IMG/VR virus record: IMGVR_UViG_3300043410_001755
Location: 1 to 31,608 of that record
Strand: one strand, 5' to 3'
Length of the DNA stretch: 31,608 bases
From: a virus
A model generated the notes under the pieces. The model searched no databases, was not told the DNA's origin, and saw only the letters and a list, made by a program, of their open reading frames with translations. How positions within the stretch are numbered: the stretch's first letter is position 1; each line of letters begins with the position of its first letter. The translations under genes were made by a program, and so were the position numbers. Of the stretch, positions 1 through 6,506 are shown in pieces.

Positions 1-144
1 GAATTAAGTGTTAGAGAAACGGGTAAAGTTGATAAAGGATTTATACCCAATTGGAATGAATTTGAGAATTGTTTACTAATAAAAAATTTAACAGGTTTGG
101 TAGTTATTCCGACAAAATTAATGAATTTTGTTAATATAAATTAA
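1..144 (+). CDS. 3' end of a split hypothetical protein (complete copy at 31202-31591)
   Basis: An open frame runs from base 1 to the TAA at 142-144 with no start. It encodes the last 47 residues of the protein that is complete at 31202-31591, with one substitution (Phe here, Val there, near the C-terminus). It is the same gene interrupted by the ends of the window and not a second paralogue. Function unknown. Confidence 0.85.
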   Translation, partial: ELSVRETGKVDKGFIPNWNEFENCLLIKNLTGLVVIPTKLMNFVNIN

Positions 145-161
145 AATATTGTTGTAGGTTT
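1..161. repeat. Left copy of 161-bp terminal direct repeat
   Basis: Bases 1-161 recur at 31448-31608 in the same orientation with a single mismatch (T at 127, G at 31574). The repeat cuts through a gene, so the window is one circular or terminally redundant molecule opened at an arbitrary or packaging-related point. The unit length is about 31,447 bases. The mismatch changes Phe to Val in the encoded protein. An exact k-mer overlap from assembly would not normally carry a mismatch, so this may be population variation, a sequencing error, or true terminal repeats. Confidence 0.95.
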
Positions 162-208
162 ATATAAATCTTAAAGTTTGCCAACTAGTTTTAACTACAA
201 CAAATTAT

Positions 209-249
209 AGGGTGGAAGTAGGAGTAATCTGAAAATCCACCCTTTTTTT
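209..249 (+). terminator. Rho-independent terminator after the split gene
   Basis: GGGTGG (210-215) pairs with CCACCC (237-242) around a 21-base loop and is followed by seven T (243-249). It lies about 65 bases after the stop at 144. Upstream, GTTGTAG (151-157) can pair with CTACAAC (195-201), so the 3' untranslated region may be folded. It would end the short operon that starts near 30692. Confidence 0.75.
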
Positions 250-304
250 ATGTCCTATTGATAATCAATGAGTTATGAAATATTTAAAAAAATATTAGAA
301 AATA

Positions 305-336
305 TTAGGAATATTCAAACTTTATTCGTATATTTA
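305..336 (+). promoter_or_regulatory. Bacteroidetes-type promoter for the 368 gene
   Basis: TATATTTA at 329-336 matches the Bacteroidetes -7 element TAnnTTTG except for the last base. Twenty bases upstream lies TTAG (305-308), one mismatch from the -33 TTTG. The sequence GTATATTTACATT here is repeated exactly in the promoter at 30411-30442. It lies between the terminator at 209-249 and the ATG at 368, giving a short leader. Confidence 0.55.
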
Positions 337-367
337 CATTATCAAATAACAATTAAACAACCAAATT

Positions 368-565
368 ATGGCAAACACAAAAACAACCCAACAAATTGAA
401 GAATTAGCAAACGAAGTAGCTAACCTTTCAGAAGAAATCAGCGCATTAAAGTATTTGTTAAAATCAGATTTGACACAATGGAATATCGCTGAAGCAATTG
501 AGAACTTATCCTTTGAATTGAAAAGATACAATGATGGGAAAGGATATGAATACAAAAAGTTCTAA
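368..565 (+). CDS. Small coiled-coil protein, function unknown
   Basis: This 65-aa acidic protein is the first gene after the terminator and promoter at 209-336. Residues about 8-40 are rich in Glu, Leu and Ala with heptad-like spacing (IEELANEVANLSEEISALK), which suggests a coiled coil and oligomerisation. There is no membrane segment, Cys or enzymatic motif. The first 15 coding bases are identical to those of the GIY-YIG gene at 1591, which may reflect a favoured translation start rather than homology. A GC-rich hairpin follows the stop directly. The antiparallel frame covering the same bases is a shadow. I do not recognise a family. Confidence 0.75.
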   Translation: MANTKTTQQIEELANEVANLSEEISALKYLLKSDLTQWNIAEAIENLSFELKRYNDGKGYEYKKF

Positions 566-572
566 AACAAAA

Positions 573-590
573 GGGGAGGGAAACCTCCCC
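573..590 (+). other. GC-rich hairpin with GNRA-type loop, no U-run
   Basis: GGGGAGG (573-579) and CCTCCCC (584-590) form a perfect 7-bp stem closed by a GAAA loop, only eight bases after the stop of the 368 gene. It is followed by ATTAAAAAC and not by a T-run, so it is not a canonical terminator on this strand. It may stabilise the 3' end of the upstream message or attenuate transcription into 607. Confidence 0.65.
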
Positions 591-606
591 ATTAAAAACA
601 AATAAG

Positions 607-720
607 ATGGCAAGTATAGGAATAACAGAATGGATATTAATAGTGGGATTAACAATTGTTTTATTCCCACAAGTTAGAAAAGTATTATATAAAATTCTAA
701 TAAAAAAGTATGGTAACTAA
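607..720 (+). CDS. 37-aa single-pass membrane peptide, TatA-like in outline
   Basis: A 37-codon frame from ATG 607 to TAA 718-720 overlaps the next gene (ATG 710) by 11 bases, a coupling typical of this genome. Residues about 8-21 form one hydrophobic segment (EWILIVGLTIVLFPQ), followed by a basic tail with seven Lys/Arg. The layout, a short N-terminus with Gly and Glu, a 14-residue hydrophobic stretch, Phe plus a helix breaker, then a basic helix, recalls TatA/E. However, the usual Phe-Gly hinge is Phe-Pro and the amphipathic helix is truncated. It could be a holin-like peptide, a membrane effector, or simply an unrelated small membrane protein. Confidence 0.5.
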   Translation: MASIGITEWILIVGLTIVLFPQVRKVLYKILIKKYGN

Positions 721-1444
721 AACAACACAAATTTCAAAAACAAACGATGATAATAATTGCACTGTGATGGCACTTAAATCGGTTACAGGATGGTCGGAAT
801 TAAAATGTCAAAGTATTCTTGATAAAGCAGGTCGTAAAAGAAATGAAGGATTTCATATTATACATCATTTGGATAAATGTAAGGGTAAAATAGAAGATGT
901 AAAACTTACAAAAATTTTAAACTGCAGATATTATAAGGGTAATAATACTATAACATTACAAAACTTTGCAACTCATAGAAATAAAGGTGTATATTATATT
1001 GTTACTAACACTCATGCATTAGCTATTATTGATGGTGTTATTGTAGATAATTTGACAGGTAGAGGTGCAGGTAATCGTCGTGAAGTTAAATATGCGTATA
1101 AAGTTACAGGAAACATTAACCCTAATATTGGTATAGTAAGTGAAGAAGATAAGACAGCTAAAAAAAGATATGCTAGGTTAAATTATGGTGAGAAAGTAAT
1201 TTATTTAGGTGATACAATAGAATGTGATGGTAAAATAGTTGCTAAAAAAGGAGATTTAATTACAGTCTCTACTCAACAAACTAATGGAATAGTTATTGTT
1301 AAATTTTATCATTATGGTAAAAAAATAGATGGTAAATATTCAAATTACTGGTCAGCAACTGCTAAAATTGATAGAACCCTATTACAAACTACAAAAGAGC
1401 GTGAGATAGCTGAAATTGGAAAAATTGAAAATCTTATTAAATAA
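710..1444 (+). CDS. Putative papain-like cysteine protease
   Basis: The 244-aa protein has the outline of the papain-like cysteine proteases found in many phages. Cys17 lies in NNCTVMALKSVTGW, followed by the helix and AGRKRNEGF segment usual after the nucleophile. His102 lies in the TNTHALAIIDG strand, and Asp108 or Asp113 in VIVDN can complete a triad. The N-terminal ~120 residues hold this domain. The C-terminal half, residues ~150-244, is lysine-rich and beta-rich (KVIYLGDTIECDGKIVAKKGDLITV) and may be a small beta-barrel add-on. It overlaps the 37-aa membrane gene and ends before a strong terminator. The substrate is unknown; a role against a host protein or in lysis is possible but not shown. 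Confidence 0.55.
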   Translation: MVTKTTQISKTNDDNNCTVMALKSVTGWSELKCQSILDKAGRKRNEGFHIIHHLDKCKGKIEDVKLTKILNCRYYKGNNTITLQNFATHRNKGVYYIVTNTHALAIIDGVIVDNLTGRGAGNRREVKYAYKVTGNINPNIGIVSEEDKTAKKRYARLNYGEKVIYLGDTIECDGKIVAKKGDLITVSTQQTNGIVIVKFYHYGKKIDGKYSNYWSATAKIDRTLLQTTKEREIAEIGKIENLIK

Positions 1445-1486
1445 AAAAATATATTTTAAAAACCCAATTTTTATATTTTATGGTTT

Positions 1487-1513
1487 AAGGGAGTTAGGGT
1501 TCTCCCTTTTTTT
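1487..1513 (+). terminator. Rho-independent terminator after the protease gene
   Basis: AAGGGAG (1487-1493) pairs with CTCCCTT (1502-1508) around an eight-base loop, and T's continue to 1513. It lies 42 bases after the stop of the 710 gene and directly before the next promoter, so the first early operon ends here. Confidence 0.85.
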
Positions 1514-1541
1514 GCAATATCAAAAATATTTTGTATATTTG
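1511..1541 (+). promoter_or_regulatory. Bacteroidetes-type promoter for the GIY-YIG gene
   Basis: TTTG (1511-1514) and TATATTTG (1534-1541) are separated by 19 bases, a full match to the Bacteroidetes housekeeping consensus TTTG / TAnnTTTG. Transcription would begin near 1548, about 43 bases before the ATG at 1591. This also shows that a coding start at 1531 is inside the promoter and cannot be right. Confidence 0.75.
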
Positions 1542-1590
1542 GACTTCCAGGCGAAATATTTTAATACTTATATTATATAATAATACAACA

Positions 1591-2151
1591 ATGGCAAACA
1601 CAAAATCATGTTCCGATTGCGGAAAACAATTAGAAGCAACATTAGAAAACTTCCACAAACAAAGTAGAGCAAAAGATGGTTTATTAGATAGATGTAAATC
1701 CTGTCAAAATAAACGAACTGCTGAATATAGAGTAGGAAAAGGAAAAAATTATTGGTATAATCAATACAATGAATCAGAAGGATATTTTTTTAAGAATAGA
1801 AAACAATGGCAGGAATATCTAAACAATTGGTGTAGAAAGAATTATAGAGCAAAGTATCCTTGCACTATCTACAAAATCACAAATAAAATTACTGAAGAAG
1901 TTTATGTAGGTTTAACTCAACTTCCTATTGGATTGAGATATTCCCAACATAAGAACGGATTAAACGGAAAGATACATGGAGCCCCATTATTACTTAAATC
2001 ATTCAGAGATTGGGGAGTATTAAATCATAATATTGAACCAATAGAGGAATTGGATACAACTGATAGAAAGATAGGAGAAGAGAGAGAAGAACATTGGATA
2101 AAATATTATGCCCAATTAGGTAAATCATTAAATTCAAATAAAACAAAATAG
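1591..2151 (+). CDS. GIY-YIG endonuclease with N-terminal zinc ribbon
   Basis: I start this gene at ATG 1591, giving 186 aa; the frame's upstream extension overlaps the promoter. Residues 7-38 form a zinc ribbon with C7-x2-C10 and C35-x2-C38. Residues ~91-181 form a GIY-YIG nuclease domain: IYK (93-95) and YVG (105-107) are the paired signature, Arg116 in GLRYSQH, Glu166/167 in REEHWIKYY, and Asn181 near the end fit the catalytic positions. Between them a basic Trp/Tyr-rich stretch may bind DNA. Such proteins are usually free-standing homing endonucleases of phages, moving between genomes, though here it carries its own promoter and heads an operon, which also allows a regulatory or anti-competitor role. 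Confidence 0.75.
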   Translation: MANTKSCSDCGKQLEATLENFHKQSRAKDGLLDRCKSCQNKRTAEYRVGKGKNYWYNQYNESEGYFFKNRKQWQEYLNNWCRKNYRAKYPCTIYKITNKITEEVYVGLTQLPIGLRYSQHKNGLNGKIHGAPLLLKSFRDWGVLNHNIEPIEELDTTDRKIGEEREEHWIKYYAQLGKSLNSNKTK

Positions 2152-2154
2152 GTT

Positions 2155-2463
2155 ATGTTTTATAATACAATAAATCTTCAATCAGATGAATTGAAACAAG
2201 CCAGATTAAAAGCTAAATCACAGCAAGAATTTATTAAAGCAGTTTTTAACAATCATAAAGATTTAAAAATTACACCATCACAAATGTTGAGAGTATTTGG
2301 AAATGATTTATTACCAATTACAAGTGTAAGAAGAGCTTTAACTAATTTAGTTTATGAAAACTTTTTAGAAAAAACAAGTGAAAAAGTATTGGGTATTTAT
2401 GGTAAACCAGAACACATTTGGAAAATAAAGGAATCAAAATCAATTACACATAATTTTTTTTAA
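2155..2463 (+). CDS. Winged-helix DNA-binding protein
   Basis: The 102-aa protein starts three bases after the GIY-YIG stop. Residues ~38-95 read as a small winged helix: a first helix around ITPSQMLRVFG, a recognition helix ITSVRRALTNLVYENFL, and a wing ending in KPEHIWKI. The phrase ITSVRRALTNL is typical of MarR/replication-initiator-like HTH modules in phage regulators. The N-terminal ~35 residues are helical and charged. No effector domain is present. It probably binds DNA to regulate phage transcription or assist terminase-region functions; the target cannot be read from this sequence. It shares an operon with 1591-3954. Confidence 0.6.
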   Translation: MFYNTINLQSDELKQARLKAKSQQEFIKAVFNNHKDLKITPSQMLRVFGNDLLPITSVRRALTNLVYENFLEKTSEKVLGIYGKPEHIWKIKESKSITHNFF

Positions 2464-2464
2464 T

Positions 2465-2653
2465 ATGAAAAGATGTATATGGAAGTTTGGAACATGGTTA
2501 GAAGGATTAATCAATGTTGTAACTTTGGGAAGAGGTAAAGATGTTGCTGGATGGATAGCATGGAAATTCTTTGGAACACATGATTGCGGATGTGATAGAA
2601 GAAAAAAATATCTTGATGAATTATTTAATTGTTACGAAGGAATAAAGTTATAA
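2465..2653 (+). CDS. Small CxC protein, function unknown
   Basis: This 62-aa protein lies one base after the previous stop and one base before the next start. Residues 1-38 are amphipathic and Trp-rich; residues 39-56 contain DCGCDRRKKYLDELFNC, a CxC followed by a further Cys. Similar CGC-RRK-LN proteins are common in Bacteroidetes phages, usually between early genes and terminase, with no known function. Two other small CxC proteins (3180 and 6682) occur in this genome, suggesting metal binding or a structural role as a shared theme. Confidence 0.65.
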   Translation: MKRCIWKFGTWLEGLINVVTLGRGKDVAGWIAWKFFGTHDCGCDRRKKYLDELFNCYEGIKL

Positions 2654-2654
2654 T

Positions 2655-3167
2655 ATGGCTAAAAAAGGAAGACCATTTGAAAATGGTTGGGGTAAAAATA
2701 AAAGCAGAGACCCTAATAGAAGAAGAATACAAACAAAAACAGATTTAAGTGGATTAACAGCTGAAGAAAAAAAGGCTCATATTAAAGCAGAATCTAAAAA
2801 ATATACGCAAAGAATAAAAGAAGAGGAAAAGAGATTAGAATATCTAAAAGAGCCAGCAATCCTATTAACTAGAGATTCCGAACCTTATGATGTATTTCTA
2901 AAAAGAGTAAAGAAAAAGAACTCTGATAGATTAACTGAAATCCTAAATGATCCAGAATTAGTATGGAAAATATTTGCGGATAGGGATGATATTACAACAG
3001 TAGAGTTATATGAATTAAGAGAAAAGAAAAAAGAAAAGAAAAAATATATTACTAATAATGAGATTGATGAAATAATGAATGAAATATACGGAGGAATAAA
3101 AAGAAAGAAAGTATATGAAGAAGATGAAGAAGAATATCACAATCCATATGAACAATCAGAAGAATAA
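2655..3167 (+). CDS. Highly charged hypothetical protein
   Basis: A 170-aa protein, very rich in Lys, Glu and Arg, with a Gly/basic N-terminus (KKGRPFENGWGKNKSRDPNRR), a likely coiled coil at ~35-65, and an acidic tail (VYEEDEEEYHNPYEQSEE). No enzyme motif is visible. It sits between the two small CxC proteins in the operon that leads to the sigma-like protein. The basic start and acidic end suggest nucleic-acid or protein binding. I do not recognise the family. Confidence 0.6.
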   Translation: MAKKGRPFENGWGKNKSRDPNRRRIQTKTDLSGLTAEEKKAHIKAESKKYTQRIKEEEKRLEYLKEPAILLTRDSEPYDVFLKRVKKKNSDRLTEILNDPELVWKIFADRDDITTVELYELREKKKEKKKYITNNEIDEIMNEIYGGIKRKKVYEEDEEEYHNPYEQSEE

Positions 3168-3179
3168 AAACAAAATATA

Positions 3180-3404
3180 ATGGCGCAAGACAAATTTACA
3201 TCAGAAGAATTTTTAGAAATGAAACAAATTCTATCTCAAATCACAACAAGAATACCTGAAGATAAAATGCCCTATATATGGGATAAGTATTTGAGAATAA
3301 CAGGAACACAAGAACCAAAACCATGTGGATGCCAGAGTGCAGCAGGTTTATGGATTAAGGCTATAGATACAATAAGAAAATATATATCCGATAATGATAA
3401 TTAG
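3180..3404 (+). CDS. Small CGC-containing protein, function unknown
   Basis: The 74-aa protein is helical, with ~45 residues of amphipathic helix followed by PKPCGCQSAAGLWIKAIDTIRKYI. A CGC motif followed by an aliphatic helix is typical of short proteins encoded just upstream of terminase in Bacteroidetes phages. Its last 11 bases overlap the start of the 3394 gene, indicating translational coupling with the sigma-like protein. Function is unknown. Confidence 0.65.
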   Translation: MAQDKFTSEEFLEMKQILSQITTRIPEDKMPYIWDKYLRITGTQEPKPCGCQSAAGLWIKAIDTIRKYISDNDN

Positions 3405-3954
3405 TGGAAGTTTAGATATAGATTTAAGAGAAGAAACTAATAGAAGATTAGAACATCTTTATGTTTCTCATAGTAAATGGTTAGAAAGTGTTTCATTCAA
3501 AATAACAAAGGATAAGAATCAATCGGAAGAGCTTATCGGAGAACTATATCTTTATTTAGCGGAAAGACCAAACCCGAATCTGTGGTACGCTACTTCATTC
3601 AATTTGATGTATTTAAGAAGTTTTATTCATTCCCGTTTTATCAATAGTAAGAAAAGAGATAATAAAATGTCATCTTTATCTGAATACAATGATGTTCCAT
3701 ATGAAGAATATGATGAAGAAGGTGATGATAGATTTGAACAATGTTGGAATATGATGATGGATGAATTAGAATCACTTAAAAAACAAAAAGGTTGGAGTAG
3801 TGCAAAACTATTTGAATTATACTACTTTGGAGATACAACATTAGAGAAATTAAGTTCAGAAGTCGGAATATCCCTATCAACAACCTTTATGAATGTTAAG
3901 AAGACAAAAGAACATTTAAAGAAAACACTTCCCAATCCATTTAAGCGAGATTAA
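3394..3954 (+). CDS. Sigma-factor-like regulatory protein
   Basis: The 186-aa protein has the build of an ECF-type sigma factor. Residues ~17-90 resemble a region 2 helical bundle (HSKWLESVSFKITKDKN then EELIGELYLYLAER, then SFIHSRFINSKKRDNK). After an acidic linker (~95-115), residues ~135-178 form a region 4-like helix-turn-helix (LFELYYFGDTTLEKLSSEVG then ISLSTTFMNVKKTKEHL). It overlaps the previous gene and is the last gene before the terminase operon, the expected place for a late transcription activator. It may recognise the GTTATAGTA motifs found before several late genes, but this is inference. It could instead be an HTH regulator without sigma activity. Confidence 0.6.
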   Translation: MIISGSLDIDLREETNRRLEHLYVSHSKWLESVSFKITKDKNQSEELIGELYLYLAERPNPNLWYATSFNLMYLRSFIHSRFINSKKRDNKMSSLSEYNDVPYEEYDEEGDDRFEQCWNMMMDELESLKKQKGWSSAKLFELYYFGDTTLEKLSSEVGISLSTTFMNVKKTKEHLKKTLPNPFKRD

Positions 3955-3973
3955 TAAAAAATATATATTGGTT

Positions 3974-3994
3974 GTTATAGTATTATACTAAAAT
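3974..3994 (+). promoter_or_regulatory. GTTATAGTA motif upstream of terminase operon
   Basis: GTTATAGTA at 3974-3982 lies 34 bases before the ATG of the small terminase gene. The same nine bases occur at 6657 and 16320, each 25 bases before an ATG, with a variant at 13211. Here it overlaps a 13-base perfect palindrome, TAGTATTATACTA (3978-3990). No Bacteroidetes -33/-7 pair is present, so this may be a phage-specific late promoter or an operator. Confidence 0.35.
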
Positions 3995-4007
3995 AGAATA
4001 TTATAGA

Positions 4008-4313
4008 ATGCCATTTGAAAAAGGAAATAGAAAAAGTGGTGGTAGAAGGAAGGGAGTTCAAAATAAAACCACCGAAGAAGCTAAAACGATAATCAATAGA
4101 ATTGTTGATAAGAGTTTGGCATGGGCGGAAGAGGATATAGAAAAGATTCGTAAAAAAGACCCAATAAGAGGATTTGAATTAGCAATGAAGCTAATGGAAT
4201 ATGCATATCCTAAATTAAAAGCAATTGATATCAAAGGTTCAATGGATGTCAATGCAAAAATAGATAAAATAGTTATTGAAGTAAAGAATGGAACTACAAA
4301 TACAAACGAGTAA
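4008..4313 (+). CDS. terS: Terminase small subunit-like protein
   Basis: This 101-aa protein begins with the basic GRRKGVQNKTTEEA segment seen at the start of many phage terminase small subunits, followed by helices with DPIRGFELAMKLMEYAYPKL, typical of Bacteroidetes phages. It would recognise phage DNA and present it to the large subunit. It is short, lacking an extra oligomerisation or C-terminal domain, and overlaps the large subunit start by 26 bases, which supports the pairing. No clear HTH is visible in the first 40 residues, so the assignment rests on position and the N-terminal signature. Confidence 0.7.
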   Translation: MPFEKGNRKSGGRRKGVQNKTTEEAKTIINRIVDKSLAWAEEDIEKIRKKDPIRGFELAMKLMEYAYPKLKAIDIKGSMDVNAKIDKIVIEVKNGTTNTNE

Positions 4314-5469
4314 GACCTTCACCGATATACAAAACGGAAAGAAGATTGTAATCCTTCGCGGCGGCACAAGATCCGGCAAAAGTTACTCGGCAATCCAGTG
4401 GTTGATAGTTAAAGCATTAGAAGAAGGTGGAACAACTATATCAGTAGTAAGAAAATCTTTTCCATCATTAAGAATATCAGCATTAAGAGATTTCAGAACC
4501 ATAATGACAGATTTGGGATTATGGGAAGAAGATAAATGGATGGCAACGGAGAAAGCTTACCGATTTGATAATGGTAGTATAGTAGAGTTCCTATCAGTAG
4601 ATGATGCAGAAAAACGAAAAGGCACGAAAAGACATTATTTATTTATTGACGAAGCCAATGAGTTAGAATATCAGGATTTCTTTCAGTTATTCATCAGAAC
4701 AACATACAAAACAATTTTAGCATTCAACCCATCATTCAGTAAGCAACATTGGATATACACACAGGTTGCAATCCATCCAGAAGCAGAAGAAATAGTTTCA
4801 ACATATAGAGATAATCCATTTTTAGATAGTGGAATAGTGCAAGAGATTGAGAGATTAAAAGATATCTCACCATCTTATTATGCCACATACGGAAACGCAG
4901 AGTTCGGAATGGTAGAAGGATTAATTTTTGATAATATAAAGATTATTGATGAATTACCTGAAGAAGCTGAACTACTTTGTTATGGTTTAGATGCAGGATA
5001 TTCAAATGACCCATCAGCATTAATAGCATTACTTAAATGGAATGATTCTATCATATTAGATGAAATAGTTTATATGAGAGGTATGTTAGCAAATCAAATA
5101 GCTAATTTTTGTTTAGGTGCATATGAGAATTATGGAAAAGCTGAGGTATGGATAGATTCATCAGAACCCCGTTTAAGAGATGAGATAGCAAGATATGGAG
5201 TAAATATAAAATCAGTAACCAAAGGCCCTAATAGTATTCAGATGGGAATTGATTTAATGAAACAATGGTCTATATTAGTTACAAAACGCTCTAGCAATCT
5301 CGTAAATGAATTATTTTCATATAGTTGGAAGAAAGATAAGGCTGGTAATGTGATCAACGAACCAGAGGATTTTAACAACCACGCAATAGATGCCAGTAGA
5401 TATGCTGTGATGATGAGATTGAGTAAGAAGGCACAAAACAAAGGAACATATAATATAAGAATAAGATAA
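4288..5469 (+). CDS. terL: Terminase large subunit
   Basis: The 393-aa protein is a complete packaging motor. The ATPase half has Walker A GGTRSGKS (25-32), Walker B YLFIDEANE (117-125, with D121-E122), and a coupling motif ILAFNPS (143-149). The RNase H-like nuclease half shows the acidic triad Asp235 (YGLDAGYSNDPS), Asp290 (VWIDSSEP) and Asp368 (NNHAIDASRY). Arrangement and length fit the Terminase_3/PBSX family. It translocates DNA into the prohead through the portal (13691) and cuts it. The start at 4288 overlaps terS. Bases around 4353-4395, coding the Walker A region, are markedly GC-richer than the surroundings. The following coiled-coil gene starts on the last base of the stop. Confidence 0.95.
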   Translation: MELQIQTSKTFTDIQNGKKIVILRGGTRSGKSYSAIQWLIVKALEEGGTTISVVRKSFPSLRISALRDFRTIMTDLGLWEEDKWMATEKAYRFDNGSIVEFLSVDDAEKRKGTKRHYLFIDEANELEYQDFFQLFIRTTYKTILAFNPSFSKQHWIYTQVAIHPEAEEIVSTYRDNPFLDSGIVQEIERLKDISPSYYATYGNAEFGMVEGLIFDNIKIIDELPEEAELLCYGLDAGYSNDPSALIALLKWNDSIILDEIVYMRGMLANQIANFCLGAYENYGKAEVWIDSSEPRLRDEIARYGVNIKSVTKGPNSIQMGIDLMKQWSILVTKRSSNLVNELFSYSWKKDKAGNVINEPEDFNNHAIDASRYAVMMRLSKKAQNKGTYNIRIR

Positions 5470-5684
5470 TGGCAAAAGTATTAGGATTCGGTGAAAATGC
5501 CGAAATAGGGTTACTTAAAGAAGAACTACTACAAAAAGATAATGAGTTGTTACAAATGTATCAGTTAAATCAACAATTAGTTGAAAGACTAAATCAAACA
5601 TTGGATGCTTATAAAGAGTTAGCAGAAAAGGTAAGTAAAGAAAATGGAGAAACATCAGTAACAGAAATAACATTAGGTATATGA
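5469..5684 (+). CDS. Short coiled-coil protein, function unknown
   Basis: A 71-aa protein that starts on the last base of the terL stop codon (TAATG) and overlaps the next gene by four bases (ATGA). Residues ~12-60 form an almost uninterrupted coiled coil (LLKEELLQKDNELLQMYQLN and onward). No other motif. Located between the large terminase and the chaperone-like gene, it could be a head or neck accessory or packaging co-factor; this is a guess from position. Confidence 0.7.
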   Translation: MAKVLGFGENAEIGLLKEELLQKDNELLQMYQLNQQLVERLNQTLDAYKELAEKVSKENGETSVTEITLGI

Positions 5685-5875
5685 GTAAATTCACCGAAGA
5701 AGAAATAGAACAATTAGAATCTCTGATTGTTGAGTTATTAAGAGCAAATGAGGATTTAAACGCAAAGTGTATAGCATTTGATGCGAAGTTACGAAACGAA
5801 GAGGCTAAAGTAAAAGCCCTAAACATTATGTTATATAATTGTAAGCAAGGAGATAAATACATAAACATTAATTAG
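5681..5875 (+). CDS. Short coiled-coil protein, function unknown
   Basis: A 64-aa protein whose start overlaps the previous stop as ATGA, so it is probably translated by coupling. Residues ~5-50 are a charged coiled coil (EEEIEQLESLIVELLRANED); the end has a Cys and an Asn/Ile-rich tail. It resembles its upstream neighbour in size and helix content, and the two may interact. No family recognised. Confidence 0.7.
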   Translation: MSKFTEEEIEQLESLIVELLRANEDLNAKCIAFDAKLRNEEAKVKALNIMLYNCKQGDKYININ

Positions 5876-5882
5876 TTTTTTT

Positions 5883-6506
5883 ATGAAACAAGAAATAACG
5901 ATTGAAGTACCAAAAGATTGGAGTGCGATAACTCTACGAAAGTATTTACAATTACAAAAGGATTTAGAAACATACAAAGATGAGCCGGCAGCAGTAACGG
6001 CAGTAATGTTCCATCACTTATGTGGAATAAATGCGGAAATTACTCAAAAGATAGATATAAAAACATATACTGCTATTAGAGAAGACCTAAATAAATTTAT
6101 GTCAAATACTGAATCTAAATTAGAACAAATAATTGATATAGATGGAGTGAAATATGGATTTGAACCAAACTTATCTCAAATGAGTTATGGTGCATATGTG
6201 GATTTAAGTAAATATGATGAAATCACTATCAACGATAAGTGGGCAGAGATTATGTCTATCTTATACCGACCAGTTGTAAAAAGATTAGGTGATTTATATG
6301 ATATACAAGAGTACAAAGGATTTATGGATAGTGAAATATTTTTGGATGTACCAATGAATATTCACTTTGGAGCTCTACACTTCCTTTTTTTTTTATTAAG
6401 GGACTTGCACAACGCTATCCCGAACTATATGAGCAAGATGGAGGGGATCTCTCCCAATATCAAATCAATTTTGCGAAAAAGTGGAAAACTTATTCAACGA
6501 TTATAG
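5883..6506 (+). CDS. Tail assembly chaperone-like protein (0-frame product)
   Basis: The 207-aa product starts with a beta segment and EVPKDWSAITLRKYLQLQKDL, then FEPNLSQMSYGAYVDLSKYD, IMSILYRPVV and ALHFLFFLL, the layout of Bacteroidetes phage proteins thought to act like tail assembly chaperones (lambda G role). The last ~35 residues after the T-run (RDLHNAIPNYMSKMEGIS...) are basic and less protein-like. A run of ten T at 6385-6394 allows slippage into the -1 frame, which stays open to 6649. This gene is unusually far from the tape measure (25055). Function is inferred from family resemblance and the frameshift. Confidence 0.65.
   Translation: MKQEITIEVPKDWSAITLRKYLQLQKDLETYKDEPAAVTAVMFHHLCGINAEITQKIDIKTYTAIREDLNKFMSNTESKLEQIIDIDGVKYGFEPNLSQMSYGAYVDLSKYDEITINDKWAEIMSILYRPVVKRLGDLYDIQEYKGFMDSEIFLDVPMNIHFGALHFLFFLLRDLHNAIPNYMSKMEGISPNIKSILRKSGKLIQRL

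Noticed and set aside
1531-1590. Start at 1531 for the GIY-YIG gene
   Set aside because: Begins within the promoter -7 element, so it would not be in the transcript; ATG 1591 begins a zinc ribbon protein naturally.
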